From positions 1 through 64,000 of the forward strand of contig NZ_FOLQ01000002.1 of assembly GCF_900112365.1 (NCBI RefSeq): a stretch of DNA of 64,000 nucleotides, in the 5' to 3' direction. Positions 26,389 to 34,960 of the stretch are shown here, piece by piece (within the stretch, counting starts at the first letter, position 1; every line of letters begins with the position of its first letter). The DNA is from Spirosoma endophyticum. Lineage in GTDB: Bacteria > Bacteroidota > Bacteroidia > Cytophagales > Spirosomataceae. The position numbers were made by a program, and so were the translations under genes. Under the pieces are notes generated by a model, which saw only the letters and a program-made list of their open reading frames with translations, was not told where the DNA came from and ran no database searches.

Positions 26389-26919
26389 ATTTTTTGTCGA
26401 TTTAAATAACATAGATTTATCAGGAGATAAATCAAATCCGTTTAAGGATTCTTTTTATTTTCAAGGATTTCACCAAAGCTAAAAGTTTCTATCCTGTCGT
26501 CTGTTAATAACCTGTAAAAGAAGGTTAACAAAACGTAAAAGCCGATTTTACACTCAGTTATGGATTTTGGCGCAGTTGGTTATACAACTGTCTTACAAAA
26601 ACGCTCCCGCTTGAGACGAAGACCTTCGTATATCTGCTTCTTGAATGAGTCGTTAAAAGAGATTAGCCACTACTCAATCTCTGCTACCCAAACTGGCTTT
26701 CCCTGGGTTAGCCGCTGCTGTCCAATCAGAACGATTCGATTCGTATAGATTTTGGACCCGTGCTTCGTGATCCTGTTACTAGTTAGGCCAGACAACCAGT
26801 CCTACTTATCAATAAATTGACCGTTTAGCAACACTTTTTGGTCGTTGACCCATCCGCTTGCACGTATCGCTATATCTACCTTTGTCAGGAAATCTATTAA
26901 AACACTAACCAACAAGCTA
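26389..26919. other. Intergenic region with one copy of the dispersed repeat
   Basis: About 530 bases. The only structure I can support is repeat copy R1 (26592-26640, separate entry). A 62-codon frame overlaps it but has no family features. Confidence 0.4.
26592..26640 (+). repeat. Dispersed repeat, copy R1
   Basis: Core gctcccgcttgagacgaag at 26603-26621, continuing to TATATCTGC. From the GCTCCCG start to CTGC it matches copy R4 (35436-35470) at 29 of 35 positions. It lies upstream of the PEBP gene and downstream (antisense) of the exported protein's start. Confidence 0.65.
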
Positions 26920-27447
26920 ATGACAAAAGTAGTCGATGAGGTTCTGAATGGCCAGGCCAGCGAACACTCATTCACCTTGAAAAGCAACGAACTTGGCGGT
27001 CAACTGGCCCAACAACACTACAGCAATGGAATGGGGTTTGCTGGCCAAAACCAGTCCCCACAGCTTTTCTGGGAAAATCCACCCCAGCACACCAAAGCGT
27101 TTGCGGTGACCATGTATGACGTAGACGCTCCAACCGGTAGCGGCTTATGGCATTGGGTAGTATTCAACATCCCGGCAGGAGTCCATGAACTCAAAGCGGG
27201 TGCCGGGGACCCGACTCAGAACTTGCTGCCCCAGGGAGCCGTACAAAGTAATTCAGATATAGGCGTTCCTGGCTATGTAGGGGCCGCCCCGCCAGAAGGA
27301 CCCGCTCACCGGTATTTGATTACAGTCTATGCCCTCTCTCAAAAACTAGAATTGGATCAACAGGCCACGCCAGCTCTGGCCGGATTTAGTATGCATTATG
27401 CCACACTAGCCAAAGCCTCCTTGCTGGTTTATGGACAAAAGCACTAA
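26920..27447 (+). CDS. YbhB/YbcL family (PEBP) protein
   Basis: A 175-aa protein of the phosphatidylethanolamine-binding (Raf kinase inhibitor-like) family. It shows 'FTLKSNELGGQLAQQHYSNGMGFAGQNQSPQLFWENPP' near the N-terminus, 'AVTMYDVDAPTGSGLWHWVVFNIPAGV' (the D-x-D-A-P and HW ligand-pocket elements, about 63-90) and 'PPEGPAHRYLITVYAL' (about 124-139). The bacterial members bind small anionic ligands and have no settled function. ATG 26920 is the usual start; a longer in-frame start at 26845 is less likely. It precedes an AraC regulator that may control it. Confidence 0.9.
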   Translation: MTKVVDEVLNGQASEHSFTLKSNELGGQLAQQHYSNGMGFAGQNQSPQLFWENPPQHTKAFAVTMYDVDAPTGSGLWHWVVFNIPAGVHELKAGAGDPTQNLLPQGAVQSNSDIGVPGYVGAAPPEGPAHRYLITVYALSQKLELDQQATPALAGFSMHYATLAKASLLVYGQKH

Positions 27448-27502
27448 CCCCCATTCAAGGTGTTTAGGTAATGCCTGCATTAATTGGAACGAAGTAAAAC
27501 CC

Positions 27503-28393
27503 ATGCACACACATACTCCTCAAATCGAACAGCAGCCCTCGCGTCTGGGAACTGAAACTGAATCGATCACCATCTTTCACTATGAGTCCCAGGCGGTCAG
27601 CATCAAGAACCAGATTACGCTCCGCCAGAACCTGTTCAGTTTCCTGTTGGAAGGCGAAAAAACGGTCTATTATGCGGGGGCCAGCGTGCAGATCAAGCCG
27701 GGTCAGTTTCTGTTGCTTTCAGCCGGAAACTGCTTGATGAGTGAAAAGACAGTGGGGAATGCCGGACGTTATCAAAGCATATTGATCTCTTTTGATAACC
27801 AACTACTGAGCGATTTTTTCATACGGCATTCGGCTACTCTTCATGCGCCTAGTAGCAAGGTAGACGAGGAGCCTTTTCTCCAGTTTGAGCAAGACGGTTT
27901 TCTGACTAATTACCTTCAATCACTTCATCACCTATTGATCACCGATGGGTCAATATCACCGGGTATGCGGGCGGTTAAATTGGAAGAATTGCTGTTGTAC
28001 CTGAATCAAACCCATCCCGGCCACTTACAGACGCTGCATCTGAAAAGCCAGGAAGCTACCGATGAGCTACTGATTCGGCAGGCCGTGACCGCTAACCTGG
28101 ATCGTCCGGTTACCGTCGAAGAACTCGCCTTCTTGTGTCACGTCAGCTTATCAACGTTTAAACGGCGTTTCGCCCATCTTTATGGCAACTCGCCAACCAA
28201 ATGGTTCCTGGAGAAACGGATGCAGAAAGCTGCCCGTTTGCTCAGGCAAGACAAATTGAAAGCCAGCGAAATATATGACGAGCTGGGCTACGAAAATCTG
28301 TCGAGCTTTATCCAATCCTTTAAGCAAGTGTATGGCATGACGCCTAAGCAGTATCAGGTATCAACTGTTGCCGGGATTAACCCTACTCAATAA
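27503..28393 (+). CDS. AraC-family transcriptional regulator
   Basis: A 296-aa protein. The N-terminal cupin-like sensor part (about 25-140) contains 'GASVQIKPGQFLLLSAGNCLMSE'. The C-terminal HTH_18 domain (about 200-290) holds two helix-turn-helix units: 'TVEELAFLCHVSLSTFKRRFAHLYGNSPTKW' and 'KASEIYDELGYENLSSFIQSFKQVYGMTPKQYQ'. It should act as a DNA-binding activator with an unknown ligand. It lies between PEBP and DinB genes on the same strand. Start ATG 27503. Confidence 0.9.
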   Translation: MHTHTPQIEQQPSRLGTETESITIFHYESQAVSIKNQITLRQNLFSFLLEGEKTVYYAGASVQIKPGQFLLLSAGNCLMSEKTVGNAGRYQSILISFDNQLLSDFFIRHSATLHAPSSKVDEEPFLQFEQDGFLTNYLQSLHHLLITDGSISPGMRAVKLEELLLYLNQTHPGHLQTLHLKSQEATDELLIRQAVTANLDRPVTVEELAFLCHVSLSTFKRRFAHLYGNSPTKWFLEKRMQKAARLLRQDKLKASEIYDELGYENLSSFIQSFKQVYGMTPKQYQVSTVAGINPTQ

Positions 28394-28419
28394 AACTTCA
28401 TCACGAATACCTTATAAAA

Positions 28420-28944
28420 ATGAGCAGAGATTATTTCTTGGACGTAGCGGACTATAACCTCTGGGCGAGTGGTATTGCTATCAGTTGGTTGAATCAGCTG
28501 ACCAACCAACAATGGAACCAGGTCATTACCAGCAGCTTTGACAGTGTCAAACAAACGACCCTTCACTTGGTCAGTGCCGAAAAAATCTGGTTGGACTATT
28601 GGCAACAGGTTCCTAACCCCGTGTTTTTATCGACCCAATTTGAGGGCACGAAAGAGGATTTGATTCAGATTTGGATGCAGACCTCAGCGGCTTTAAAAGA
28701 GTTCGTGCAAGTCTATCCGCCGGAGAATTATCAGCAATCCGTACGCTTTAGTTGGCGGGGAGTGGAATGGCAGATGGCTTTTTGGCAGACGTTTGCTCAC
28801 TTCATCAACCACGCTACGTATCATCGTGGGCAGTTAGTTACCTTACTGCGTCAAGTAGGTTTCACCAACCTATCCTCTACTGATTTGGCCACTTATTTTC
28901 GAATGCGCCAACCCCTGGGACCCACCCTTTCTGAATGTTTATAA
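28420..28944 (+). CDS. DinB-family protein
   Basis: A 174-aa four-helix-bundle protein of the DinB/YfiT-like superfamily. The family's three metal-binding histidines fit 'LHLVSAEKIWLDYW' (His about 48) and 'HFINHATYHRGQLVTLLRQVG' (about 127-147), so a metal-dependent transferase fold is expected. DinB-like proteins often act in thiol- or damage-related transfer reactions, but the substrate is unknown here. It starts 26 bp after the AraC gene and is probably co-transcribed with it. Confidence 0.87.
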   Translation: MSRDYFLDVADYNLWASGIAISWLNQLTNQQWNQVITSSFDSVKQTTLHLVSAEKIWLDYWQQVPNPVFLSTQFEGTKEDLIQIWMQTSAALKEFVQVYPPENYQQSVRFSWRGVEWQMAFWQTFAHFINHATYHRGQLVTLLRQVGFTNLSSTDLATYFRMRQPLGPTLSECL

Positions 28945-29255
28945 TCTTTTCGGCAACGAACCGTCCCCTGATCAACGACCACCTTATGGCAGAGAGTGGC
29001 TCGCTTTCGAAACACATTCCTCTCTAACGATCTCACAAAAGGCTTCTAAGAGAGACGATGGAAGCTTGCCGTGATGCCTCAGTATTCGGTGGAGTTTTTG
29101 TCCCTTCAGTTATCTCGCAGACTTCAGCATTCAGTATTCATTAAGGCCGGTCCACCGATTGTGGTGGACCGGCCTATCGTTCAGCATCTATTGGCTGGAG
29201 TCTGTTGCTTGGGTGGCAGATGTAGCTGGTTGCCCCGGTTTGGAGCGTTGATTTT
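28945..29255. other. Intergenic region with hairpin and weak repeat copies
   Basis: A gap of 311 bases. It holds a perfect inverted repeat (29144-29175, separate entry) and two weak matches to the dispersed repeat: 28996-29016 (TGGCTCGCTTTCGAAACAC) and 29031-29060. No gene is seen. Confidence 0.4.
29144..29175. repeat. Perfect inverted repeat with 13-bp arms
   Basis: Arms 29144-29156 and 29163-29175 are exact reverse complements (aggccggtccacc) with a 6-nt loop. The stem is G+C rich, but no T-run follows on either strand. It may end transcription of DinB and the convergent cupin-like gene without a U-tract, or be a small mobile-repeat remnant. Confidence 0.75.
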
Positions 29256-29693
29256 TTAGGCCGATTTTGGTACAGCCACGATCAACCTCCATTTCCGTTG
29301 GTCCCAGAAACGGTGCCAGACCCCAGCCTCATCCGCCTTATAAAAGCCGGATTTCCGCTCATGCTTGCCTGGTTCAATGATCGTCCAGCAATCTCCTTTC
29401 AATAACCCACACAGCTTGTGTATTGTACCCGCCTGTACCTCGTGAGTTGTCCCTGGTAGGCGCTTCACTGTTATCAAGGCAAACTTTCCATCCTCATTTA
29501 GCTCCGCCACAACCTCAACGTATCCGCCCGATAAAACGGTACTGCGAAAGGGCCATGGGTGGTCATGAAACAGTTCGTCCTTAGCCGCTGTAAAATGATG
29601 CAGTACCCGGCCATCGCCTAGGTGATATTTGGTAAACGTTTTATTCATTCGCTCAACGCGAACGATGCCTTCCGGGGTTGAATATGATTCCAT
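29256..29693 (-). CDS. Cupin-like hypothetical protein
   Basis: A 145-aa protein with a beta-rich pattern. The segment 'YHLGDGRVLHHFTAAKDELFHDHPWPFRSTVLSGGYVEVV' (about 23-62) contains the H-x-H type metal motif of cupins (HDHPW), then a second strand region 'GTTHEVQAGTIHKL' (about 81-94) with further histidines. I take it as a small single-domain cupin that may bind a metal. No sensor or enzyme partner is next to it. The start is ATG 29693. Its own family name is not known to me. Confidence 0.65.
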   Translation of the reverse strand: MESYSTPEGIVRVERMNKTFTKYHLGDGRVLHHFTAAKDELFHDHPWPFRSTVLSGGYVEVVAELNEDGKFALITVKRLPGTTHEVQAGTIHKLCGLLKGDCWTIIEPGKHERKSGFYKADEAGVWHRFWDQRKWRLIVAVPKSA

Positions 29694-30032
29694 ACATTTC
29701 GTTTAGCCTGAGCATTGGGACGCCCTACAGGCTCTTGTTGATAAAGGCACTAATCCAACCGGCCGCTCCCGCCTTGTTTTCAACTACAAAAATAGCAACG
29801 CAGGTAGTTGGGAGGAAAAGTAAATACGCCTTACGCGTCTACCTAGCTTGGAAATTTCAGTGCTACTGACCCTGCCACGTCGGCCAGCCAATTCCGCAAC
29901 GAGCGGACTGGCCTTTCAGTCGCTCATTGACTATGTCCCCAACCAAGAGCCGTATGGTGGTTTATTGTAGACGAATTTAACGGCTGCAGTGGCCCATTGG
30001 TTAAAGATACTGAAATCTCCAGGTAGAATTCA

Positions 30033-30080
30033 GTTTTCAGATAAGGCTTTTGCTTGAGACGAAAGAGCGTTCATGAATCG
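30033..30080 (+). repeat. Dispersed repeat, copy R2
   Basis: ggcttttgcttgagacgaaagagcg; it shares the TTGAGACGAA core with R1 and the AAGGCTTTTG part with the general pattern. It is less like R1 than R4 is. Confidence 0.5.
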
Positions 30081-30234
30081 ACTCCATAGTTGGCCGGTGT
30101 GGGCTTTTTAGGTGACGCTTCCGCCACTAGTCATCCTTTACAAGTTGGTACTGAAACAGCCTTACTTCGGTTTCGTCGTAAAAACGTATCCGTATTCTGC
30201 TGTTTTGTATAAGGAGCGCTGATGGTCTACAGGG

Positions 30235-30242
30235 TAATTTTG
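30235..30242 (+). promoter_or_regulatory. Promoter -7 element for the SDR gene
   Basis: TAATTTTG matches TAnnTTTG 24 bp before ATG 30266. A matching -33 TTTG at the normal distance was not found. Confidence 0.5.
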
Positions 30243-30265
30243 CCTCATCAAAAAAAGAAGAGGCA

Positions 30266-31090
30266 ATGGCTAAGACAATTTTTATTACGGGAGCATCCCG
30301 CGGATTCGGACGAATTTGGGCGGAAGCTTTTTTGGAGCGGGGTGATCAGGTCGTGGTTACCTCGAGAAAGGGAAGCGGACTAAGCGAGTTGGTCGAAAAG
30401 TATGGCAGCGCGGTGCTGCCGCTGGAGCTGGATATAACCAACAGGGCAGCCTGCTTTTCAGCACTGGAAAAGGCAAAATCTCATTTTGGTCGGGTGGATG
30501 TCGTGATCAATAATGCGGCTATGGGTGTCGTTGGCATGGTGGAAGAACTCGGCGAGCAGGAGTCGAGGGACATCATCGAAGCGAACCTGTTTGGTACACT
30601 ATGGATCACCCAGGCTGCCCTACCCATACTAAGAGCACAGGGCAGCGGCCATATTCTGCAACTATCCAGTGCGCTGGGTGTCTATACATTTCCTTCCGTG
30701 GGTATCTACAGCGCCAGTAAATTTGCGGTCGAAGGCTTTAGTGAAGCCCTTTCCCTGGAAACCAAAGACATGGGTATTCATGTAACGATCGTCGAGCCTA
30801 ATGGATTTTCTACCGACTTTACTGCATCAACAATTCAAAGTAAGCCCCTTCCAGCCTACGATCAGGTGCGGACCGCGCTTTATTCAAATCCGGCCATGAC
30901 CGAAAGCGATACCTACGGTGATCCAAAAGCAACGGCGGCAGCTATTCTAAAGCTGGTAGATGCAACAAATCCTCCGCTGCGCCTGTTCCTGGGCAAAAAA
31001 GCGCTCCCGCTGGCCAAAGCGGTTTATCAGCAGCGGCTGGCTAGTTGGGAAGAGTGGAATACGGTTGCGATAGAAGCCCATGGCCTCTAG
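30266..31090 (+). CDS. SDR-family oxidoreductase
   Basis: A 274-aa classical short-chain dehydrogenase. Its NAD(P)-binding loop TGASRGFG (residues 7-14) is followed by Arg/Ser-rich 'VVTSRKGSG', favouring NADPH. 'NNAAMGVVGMVEEL' (about 85-98), the catalytic Ser of 'LQLSSALGVY' and the Y-x3-K of 'GIYSASKFAVEGFSEAL' (about 151-167) are all present. It should reduce or oxidise a small carbonyl compound. The substrate is unknown. An AraC gene follows on the same strand. Confidence 0.92.
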   Translation: MAKTIFITGASRGFGRIWAEAFLERGDQVVVTSRKGSGLSELVEKYGSAVLPLELDITNRAACFSALEKAKSHFGRVDVVINNAAMGVVGMVEELGEQESRDIIEANLFGTLWITQAALPILRAQGSGHILQLSSALGVYTFPSVGIYSASKFAVEGFSEALSLETKDMGIHVTIVEPNGFSTDFTASTIQSKPLPAYDQVRTALYSNPAMTESDTYGDPKATAAAILKLVDATNPPLRLFLGKKALPLAKAVYQQRLASWEEWNTVAIEAHGL

Positions 31091-31164
31091 TGGTATCAAG
31101 TAATCGTCCGTTTATAACCGATCAGCCTACGCACAGGCCTAGGCTGATCTTACCATTTCATACG

Positions 31165-32052
31165 ATGCATTTCAAAAGCCTGAGTGATGTACATCGCTGC
31201 AATAATTATCCAGGGCCGGAAAATCCGCTCCTGACGCTCTTTACCTGTAACCCATTGCGGAGCGTATCCAGCTATGAAGTGACGACGGATTTCTATATTA
31301 TCGCCTTGAAACGACTTCGCTCAGGGGAGATCCGATATGGCAGGACTCGCTACGACCACGAGAGCGGATCCATGTATTTTTTGAAACCACAGCAGGCCAT
31401 CCAAATGAGGGATATCGCCCTGGAAAGTGATGGCTTCGAGATATGGTTTCATGCCGATTACTTAAACGGGCATCCGCTGCATACGGCCATTAAGAAGTAC
31501 AGCTATTTCAACTACGAACTAAATGAGGCACTTCATCTATCCCCAAAGGAGCAGCAGATTATTTGGGAGCTTTACAGGAAAATAGAGATCGAATATACGA
31601 ACAACCAGGACGAGTTCACCAGGGACATTATTCTGGGCCATATTGAATCGATCCTCAACTACTCCCAGCGCTTTTATAAACGACAGTTCCTAAACCGTAC
31701 GATCGTATCGGGGACAACAGCGACTAAGTTTAATACTGTGTTATCAGCCTACCTTGACCAAGGATTGTTACAGAAAAAGGGGTTACCTACCGTGGCTATG
31801 TTTGCGGCTGAGCTGAACATGTCGGCACGGTACCTGAGCGATCTGCTGAAGCAGGAAACTGGGAAAACTGCGCTGGAGCTCATCCACATCGCCTTGGTTT
31901 CGGAGGCCAAGAATCTGCTCAATGGCGGAGATTATACCGTGGTGGAAACTGCCTATCGGCTTGGTTTTGACAACCCACCTTACTTTTCCCGCTTATTCAA
32001 GAAACAAACAGGGGTTAGTCCTAACCACTACAAAAAGCATTATTTGAATTGA
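31165..32052 (+). CDS. AraC-family transcriptional regulator
   Basis: A 295-aa protein whose N-terminal domain carries a cupin-like sensor part ('SGEIRYGRTRYDHESGSMYFLKPQQAIQM'). Its C-terminal HTH_18 region (about 200-294) contains 'TVAMFAAELNMSARYLSDLLKQETGKTALELIH' and 'VVETAYRLGFDNPPYFSRLFKKQTGVSPNHYKK'. It is a probable regulator of the SDR gene, 75 bp upstream. Start ATG 31165 was chosen because the longer in-frame start lies inside the SDR gene and reads through an unlike sequence. Confidence 0.88.
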   Translation: MHFKSLSDVHRCNNYPGPENPLLTLFTCNPLRSVSSYEVTTDFYIIALKRLRSGEIRYGRTRYDHESGSMYFLKPQQAIQMRDIALESDGFEIWFHADYLNGHPLHTAIKKYSYFNYELNEALHLSPKEQQIIWELYRKIEIEYTNNQDEFTRDIILGHIESILNYSQRFYKRQFLNRTIVSGTTATKFNTVLSAYLDQGLLQKKGLPTVAMFAAELNMSARYLSDLLKQETGKTALELIHIALVSEAKNLLNGGDYTVVETAYRLGFDNPPYFSRLFKKQTGVSPNHYKKHYLN

Positions 32053-32080
32053 GGCCAAATCTGAGTATGGCGCAGTTCGT

Positions 32081-32160
32081 AAGCTCCGGATTGAGTCGAA
32101 CAGTTATTGAATTTAAAAGGATCATGCTCAAAATCCCCTCGTTATTGAGACAGGATGGAT
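32081..32160 (+). repeat. Two weak copies of the dispersed repeat
   Basis: Within 120 bp after the AraC stop, two partial matches occur: 32081-32100 (aagctccggattgagtcgaa) and 32126-32160 (ctcgttattgagacaggat). Both keep the CTC...ATTGAG... arrangement. The resemblance is partial and could contain chance. Confidence 0.4.
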
Positions 32161-32266
32161 AGTCTCTCCCCTAAATAGGGCTTTTAAAGTGACGACAGGT
32201 TAGGGCATAACATCAAAAATTTGTTCGAAAAGCATTAGTAGGAGTCGTGCTTTCCACAGTTGCCTT

Positions 32267-32274
32267 TAACTTTG
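32267..32274 (+). promoter_or_regulatory. Promoter -7 element for the SnoaL-like gene
   Basis: TAACTTTG matches TAnnTTTG and lies 18 bp before ATG 32292. Confidence 0.5.
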
Positions 32275-32291
32275 AGAAAAACGACTCGTCT

Positions 32292-32750
32292 ATGAAACGA
32301 ATGCTCATCCTGTTTCTCGTAATTTTAGGCAACTGTAAGGCCTTTGCTCAGATCGATACGACCAGCTATCCGAAAGAAAGACAGGAAATCAGGGAACTCA
32401 TGCGTCAGCGAAAACCAGATGTATCTATTGACTGTGATGATTTCATCCCTGTTGGCCCAAAAGGCGACATTTCCTTTTCTCATCAACAATGGCAAGGGGC
32501 ACAAGCGAAGGAAAAATTGGTTTTTAAATCTGTGCGGCCAGTGCCAGGCCATGAATTTATTCGCATTTATGAGGGTAAAATGGCCGTGGTTAATTTTCTG
32601 GCCAATGTCCAACTGGTGGTAGACGGCCATGATGTGGATTTGAAGGTAAGACGCTTGGAAGTCTACCAAAAGACGTCCAGTGGCTGGTGTCGAGTAGCTG
32701 GTCAGGGCACCGAAGTGGACGAGAAGCTGTTTCCGGTAAAAAGGAATTAA
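32292..32750 (+). CDS. Exported SnoaL/DUF4440-like protein
   Basis: A 152-aa protein that begins with a signal peptide (MKRMLILFLVILGNCKAFAQ) and continues with a cystatin-like alpha+beta fold typical of DUF4440/SnoaL proteins ('FIPVGPKGDISFSHQQWQ', 'IRIYEGKMAVVNFLANVQLV', 'RRLEVYQKTSSGWCRVAGQGTEV'). The exact enzyme or binding role is unknown. ATG 32292 gives a complete signal peptide; the longer frame upstream is not needed. Dispersed repeat R3 follows 43 bp after its stop. Confidence 0.75.
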   Translation: MKRMLILFLVILGNCKAFAQIDTTSYPKERQEIRELMRQRKPDVSIDCDDFIPVGPKGDISFSHQQWQGAQAKEKLVFKSVRPVPGHEFIRIYEGKMAVVNFLANVQLVVDGHDVDLKVRRLEVYQKTSSGWCRVAGQGTEVDEKLFPVKRN

Positions 32751-32792
32751 CTAGGATTTCGTAGATCACACTTCTTTGTTAACCGTAAAGAT

Positions 32793-32840
32793 ATCTCACG
32801 AAAACGCTCTGCTTAAGACGAAGGAGTGCTTATATATTGG
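32793..32840 (+). repeat. Dispersed repeat, copy R3
   Basis: aaaacgctctgcttaagacg, then aaggagtgcttatata; it shares the AAAACGCT..GCTT.AGACGAAGGAG frame with R1, R2 and R4. It lies 43 bp after the SnoaL-like stop. Confidence 0.55.
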
Positions 32841-32922
32841 TACCCCGAAGGATTGGCCATTTAATGCTAGAAACCAGCTATTTCTTATTATGCTTGCTGC
32901 GAATAGCTACGTAATCGTTGGA

Positions 32923-33588
32923 TCATCTACGACTGGGCAAATAACCATGTTTAGTCAATTCGTCCTTCATCTCAATGGGCAATAATAACCCATCAACCAG
33001 GATATAGTTCCGATTCGTTGCCGCCCAGACGTTTTCGTAATAATGGTCGGTTACAAGAATATCCTTACTAGCCCTTAAAGAGCCAATAAGGTCCTTCATG
33101 ATCGGGTGATAAAGGGGATCGATCATGGAAAACGGTTCATCCAGTATCAGGCAAGGGTGATCTAGATAAGTTACTAAAAGAAACTCCAGGAATTTTAGTT
33201 GACCAATGGAAAGCGAACCAATCCGTTGATTGTCAAAGGAGGCCATACCCGGCGAATAAAATACCCGATTTTGAGCTTCCCCATCAGGAATCATCAAGGG
33301 AATAAGATCCCTGACTTTGAGGCCACCCGGTAAGAAGCTATGTTAGGGAAGATAAGCGATGAGCTTTCGAGCAATATTGGTGGCGGGATTGAACGGCAGA
33401 GTATCCAGATAAAGTGAGCTGGCATTTGCCTTCATGGTTCCAAACAGGATCTTCATCAAGGTGGATTTGCCTAATCCATTTCGGCCGGAAATGCCGATCG
33501 TTTCCCCTGTTGTTAGCGCTAGATTCTCCAGTTTGAGGATGGCTCGCTTGCCGAAACATTTCTCGAGTTTGTCGATGGCTAAGTGCAT
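32923..33588 (-). pseudogene. ABC transporter ATP-binding protein, one premature stop
   Basis: One frame codes for an ATP-binding cassette of about 222 residues but is cut by a single in-frame TAA at 33343-33345 (after 'ARKLIAYLP'). Before it is Walker A 'GRNGLGKST' (about 34-42). After it come the signature 'LSIGQLKFLE', Walker B 'CLILDEPFSMID' and the H-loop His 'VTDHYYENV', all in the same frame. The codon expected at the stop is probably Gln (CAA to TAA, one base). No permease gene accompanies it. Readthrough or an assembly error would restore a normal protein. Confidence 0.85.
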
Positions 33589-33749
33589 ATCAGCTAAGTA
33601 GAAAGGCTCTCATTAGTATCGATATGCTCAGATTCACAAGCCAAGCCGTAAATATTAGACGCGCTTTTGATAGGTTTCTCACATCCATTTTATAAGTTGC
33701 AGTAGGCTACCAACACTGAATGACTTTCCATCAAGGGTGAGCAATTGAT

Positions 33750-33757
33750 TAGCTTTG
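33750..33757 (+). promoter_or_regulatory. Promoter -7 element for the Crp/Fnr gene
   Basis: TAGCTTTG matches TAnnTTTG, 21 bp before ATG 33778. Confidence 0.5.
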
Positions 33758-33777
33758 TAAGCGTGTTTAAGGAAGCT

Positions 33778-34368
33778 ATGACTAATCCGTTTGACCAAGT
33801 TCAGCAAGCCATACAGGTGCTTAATCCGCGGATTACCCCCCAGGAGTGGGCGTACTTTCGGCAGGGATTGACCGAACGTGTTCTAGCGCCAAAAACCTTC
33901 TTCATTGAAGCCGGTAAGCCCAATCAACTCATCGGTTTTCTCACCAGAGGGCTCATCCGGGGCTACTATCTCAACCAGATGGGGGAAGAAATCTCTACCA
34001 CCTTCGTACCTGAAAATAGTTGGGTCACCGACTATCCCTCCTTGCTGATGGGTAAGCCTAGCCGCTATTACTTTCAGTGTTTGGAACTCACGACACTCGT
34101 TACGGTTTCCTACCAACATGTTCAGCAGGGATACAACCAGTTTATGGGCTTTGAGCGAAATGGACGCTTGATTGCCGAAGCGATTCTGCAACAACAGCAG
34201 CGTCGAATTGAAAGCTTTCAGTTCGATTCAGCCGAGCAACGCTACCTGGACTTCATCCAAGAGAACCCTAGCCTATTTAACCGTATCTCGCTGACCCATC
34301 TCTCGTCTTACTTAGGCATTGAGCGGCCTTCGCTGAGTCGCATCCGTCGAAAAATCGTAGGTCTGTAG
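33778..34368 (+). CDS. Crp/Fnr-family transcriptional regulator
   Basis: A 196-aa protein with an N-terminal cyclic-nucleotide-binding type beta-roll (about 20-120: 'APKTFFIEAGKPNQLIGFLTRGLIRGYYLNQMGEEISTTFVPENSWVTDY') and a compact HTH at the C-terminus ('LTHLSSYLGIERPSLSRIRRKIVGL', about 172-196). Iron-sulfur cysteines of Fnr are absent, so it is not an oxygen sensor of that kind. It is a small type common in Bacteroidota. A perfect palindrome directly after its stop codon (34374-34389) is its probable binding site, controlling the next gene. ATG 33778 chosen. Confidence 0.88.
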   Translation: MTNPFDQVQQAIQVLNPRITPQEWAYFRQGLTERVLAPKTFFIEAGKPNQLIGFLTRGLIRGYYLNQMGEEISTTFVPENSWVTDYPSLLMGKPSRYYFQCLELTTLVTVSYQHVQQGYNQFMGFERNGRLIAEAILQQQQRRIESFQFDSAEQRYLDFIQENPSLFNRISLTHLSSYLGIERPSLSRIRRKIVGL

Positions 34369-34373
34369 CGCTT

Positions 34374-34389
34374 TGTAACCTAGGTTACA
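34374..34389. promoter_or_regulatory. Perfect 16-bp palindrome, likely Crp/Fnr operator
   Basis: TGTAACCTAGGTTACA is identical to its reverse complement. It lies 22 bp before the -7 element TACCTTTG (34411-34418) of the next gene, i.e. around the -33 position, and 5 bp after the stop of the Crp/Fnr regulator gene. The TGT...ACA ends are those of Crp/Fnr-type operators. Confidence 0.8.
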
Positions 34390-34410
34390 GGGGAAGGCCT
34401 GTAGCTCAAA

Positions 34411-34418
34411 TACCTTTG
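34411..34418 (+). promoter_or_regulatory. Promoter -7 element of the SnoaL-like gene
   Basis: TACCTTTG, matching TAnnTTTG, 23 bp before ATG 34442. The palindrome upstream would overlap the -33 region. Confidence 0.7.
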
Positions 34419-34441
34419 TGCATCACGTAAACCAAACGGTC

Positions 34442-34894
34442 ATGTATAACTACATTGTGGAACAACAGGTAAAAAAGTCATTTACTCTGGTCAACGAACG
34501 ACGGTTTGATGAGCTAGTCAAAAGCATGGCCCTCAACGTGCGCCATAGTTTTGCGGGCGACCATGCGCTGGGGGGTGTTCGCCACGATCAGGCGGCTGTG
34601 CGGGACTGGTTAGATCGCTTGGCTCGTTTAACGCCTAATCTGCATATTACCGTCAATAACATCATGGTGAAGGGCTGGCCTCATAAAACGCTGGCCATCG
34701 TTCGTTGGACAGCTACAGCCACGCTGCTCAACGGGGATTCGTACATTAACAAAGGCGTGCACTTCATTACGTTAAAGTGGGGGAAGATTACTGAGTTGGA
34801 TGTCTATGAGGATACGTTGGTGGTCTATAACGGGTTAGAGAAACAGTTTAGGTCGGGTATTGAGGAAGCCCATGCCCCTCAAATTATCAGCTAG
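34442..34894 (+). CDS. SnoaL/NTF2-like nuclear transport factor 2 family protein
   Basis: A 150-aa alpha+beta barrel protein ('QQVKKSFTLVNERRFDELVKSMALNVRHSFAGDHALGGVRHDQAAVRDWLDRLARLTPNLHITVNNIMVKGWPHKTLAIVRWTATATLLNGDSYINKGVHFITLKWGKITELDVYED'). Active-site acidic and His residues in the pocket are typical of SnoaL-like hydrolases or binding proteins. The substrate is unknown. Its promoter carries a likely Crp/Fnr operator. Start ATG 34442 is chosen because the promoter lies just ahead of it; an ATG at 34418 would fall at the promoter itself. Confidence 0.82.
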   Translation: MYNYIVEQQVKKSFTLVNERRFDELVKSMALNVRHSFAGDHALGGVRHDQAAVRDWLDRLARLTPNLHITVNNIMVKGWPHKTLAIVRWTATATLLNGDSYINKGVHFITLKWGKITELDVYEDTLVVYNGLEKQFRSGIEEAHAPQIIS

Positions 34895-34960
34895 TACTTT
34901 TTCAGGCAAAATAAGGTGCTTTGGCTAACCAATGATATAGCCTGGGTACGCAAGTAAACA

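Larger units (their letters stand above)
29694..30265. other. Intergenic region with repeat copy R2
   Basis: A gap of 572 bases before the SDR gene. Part of it (about 29870-30000) reads like decayed coding DNA but I cannot assign it. Repeat copy R2 sits at about 30033-30080. A -7 element TAATTTTG lies at 30235-30242, 24 bp before the SDR start. Confidence 0.4.
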
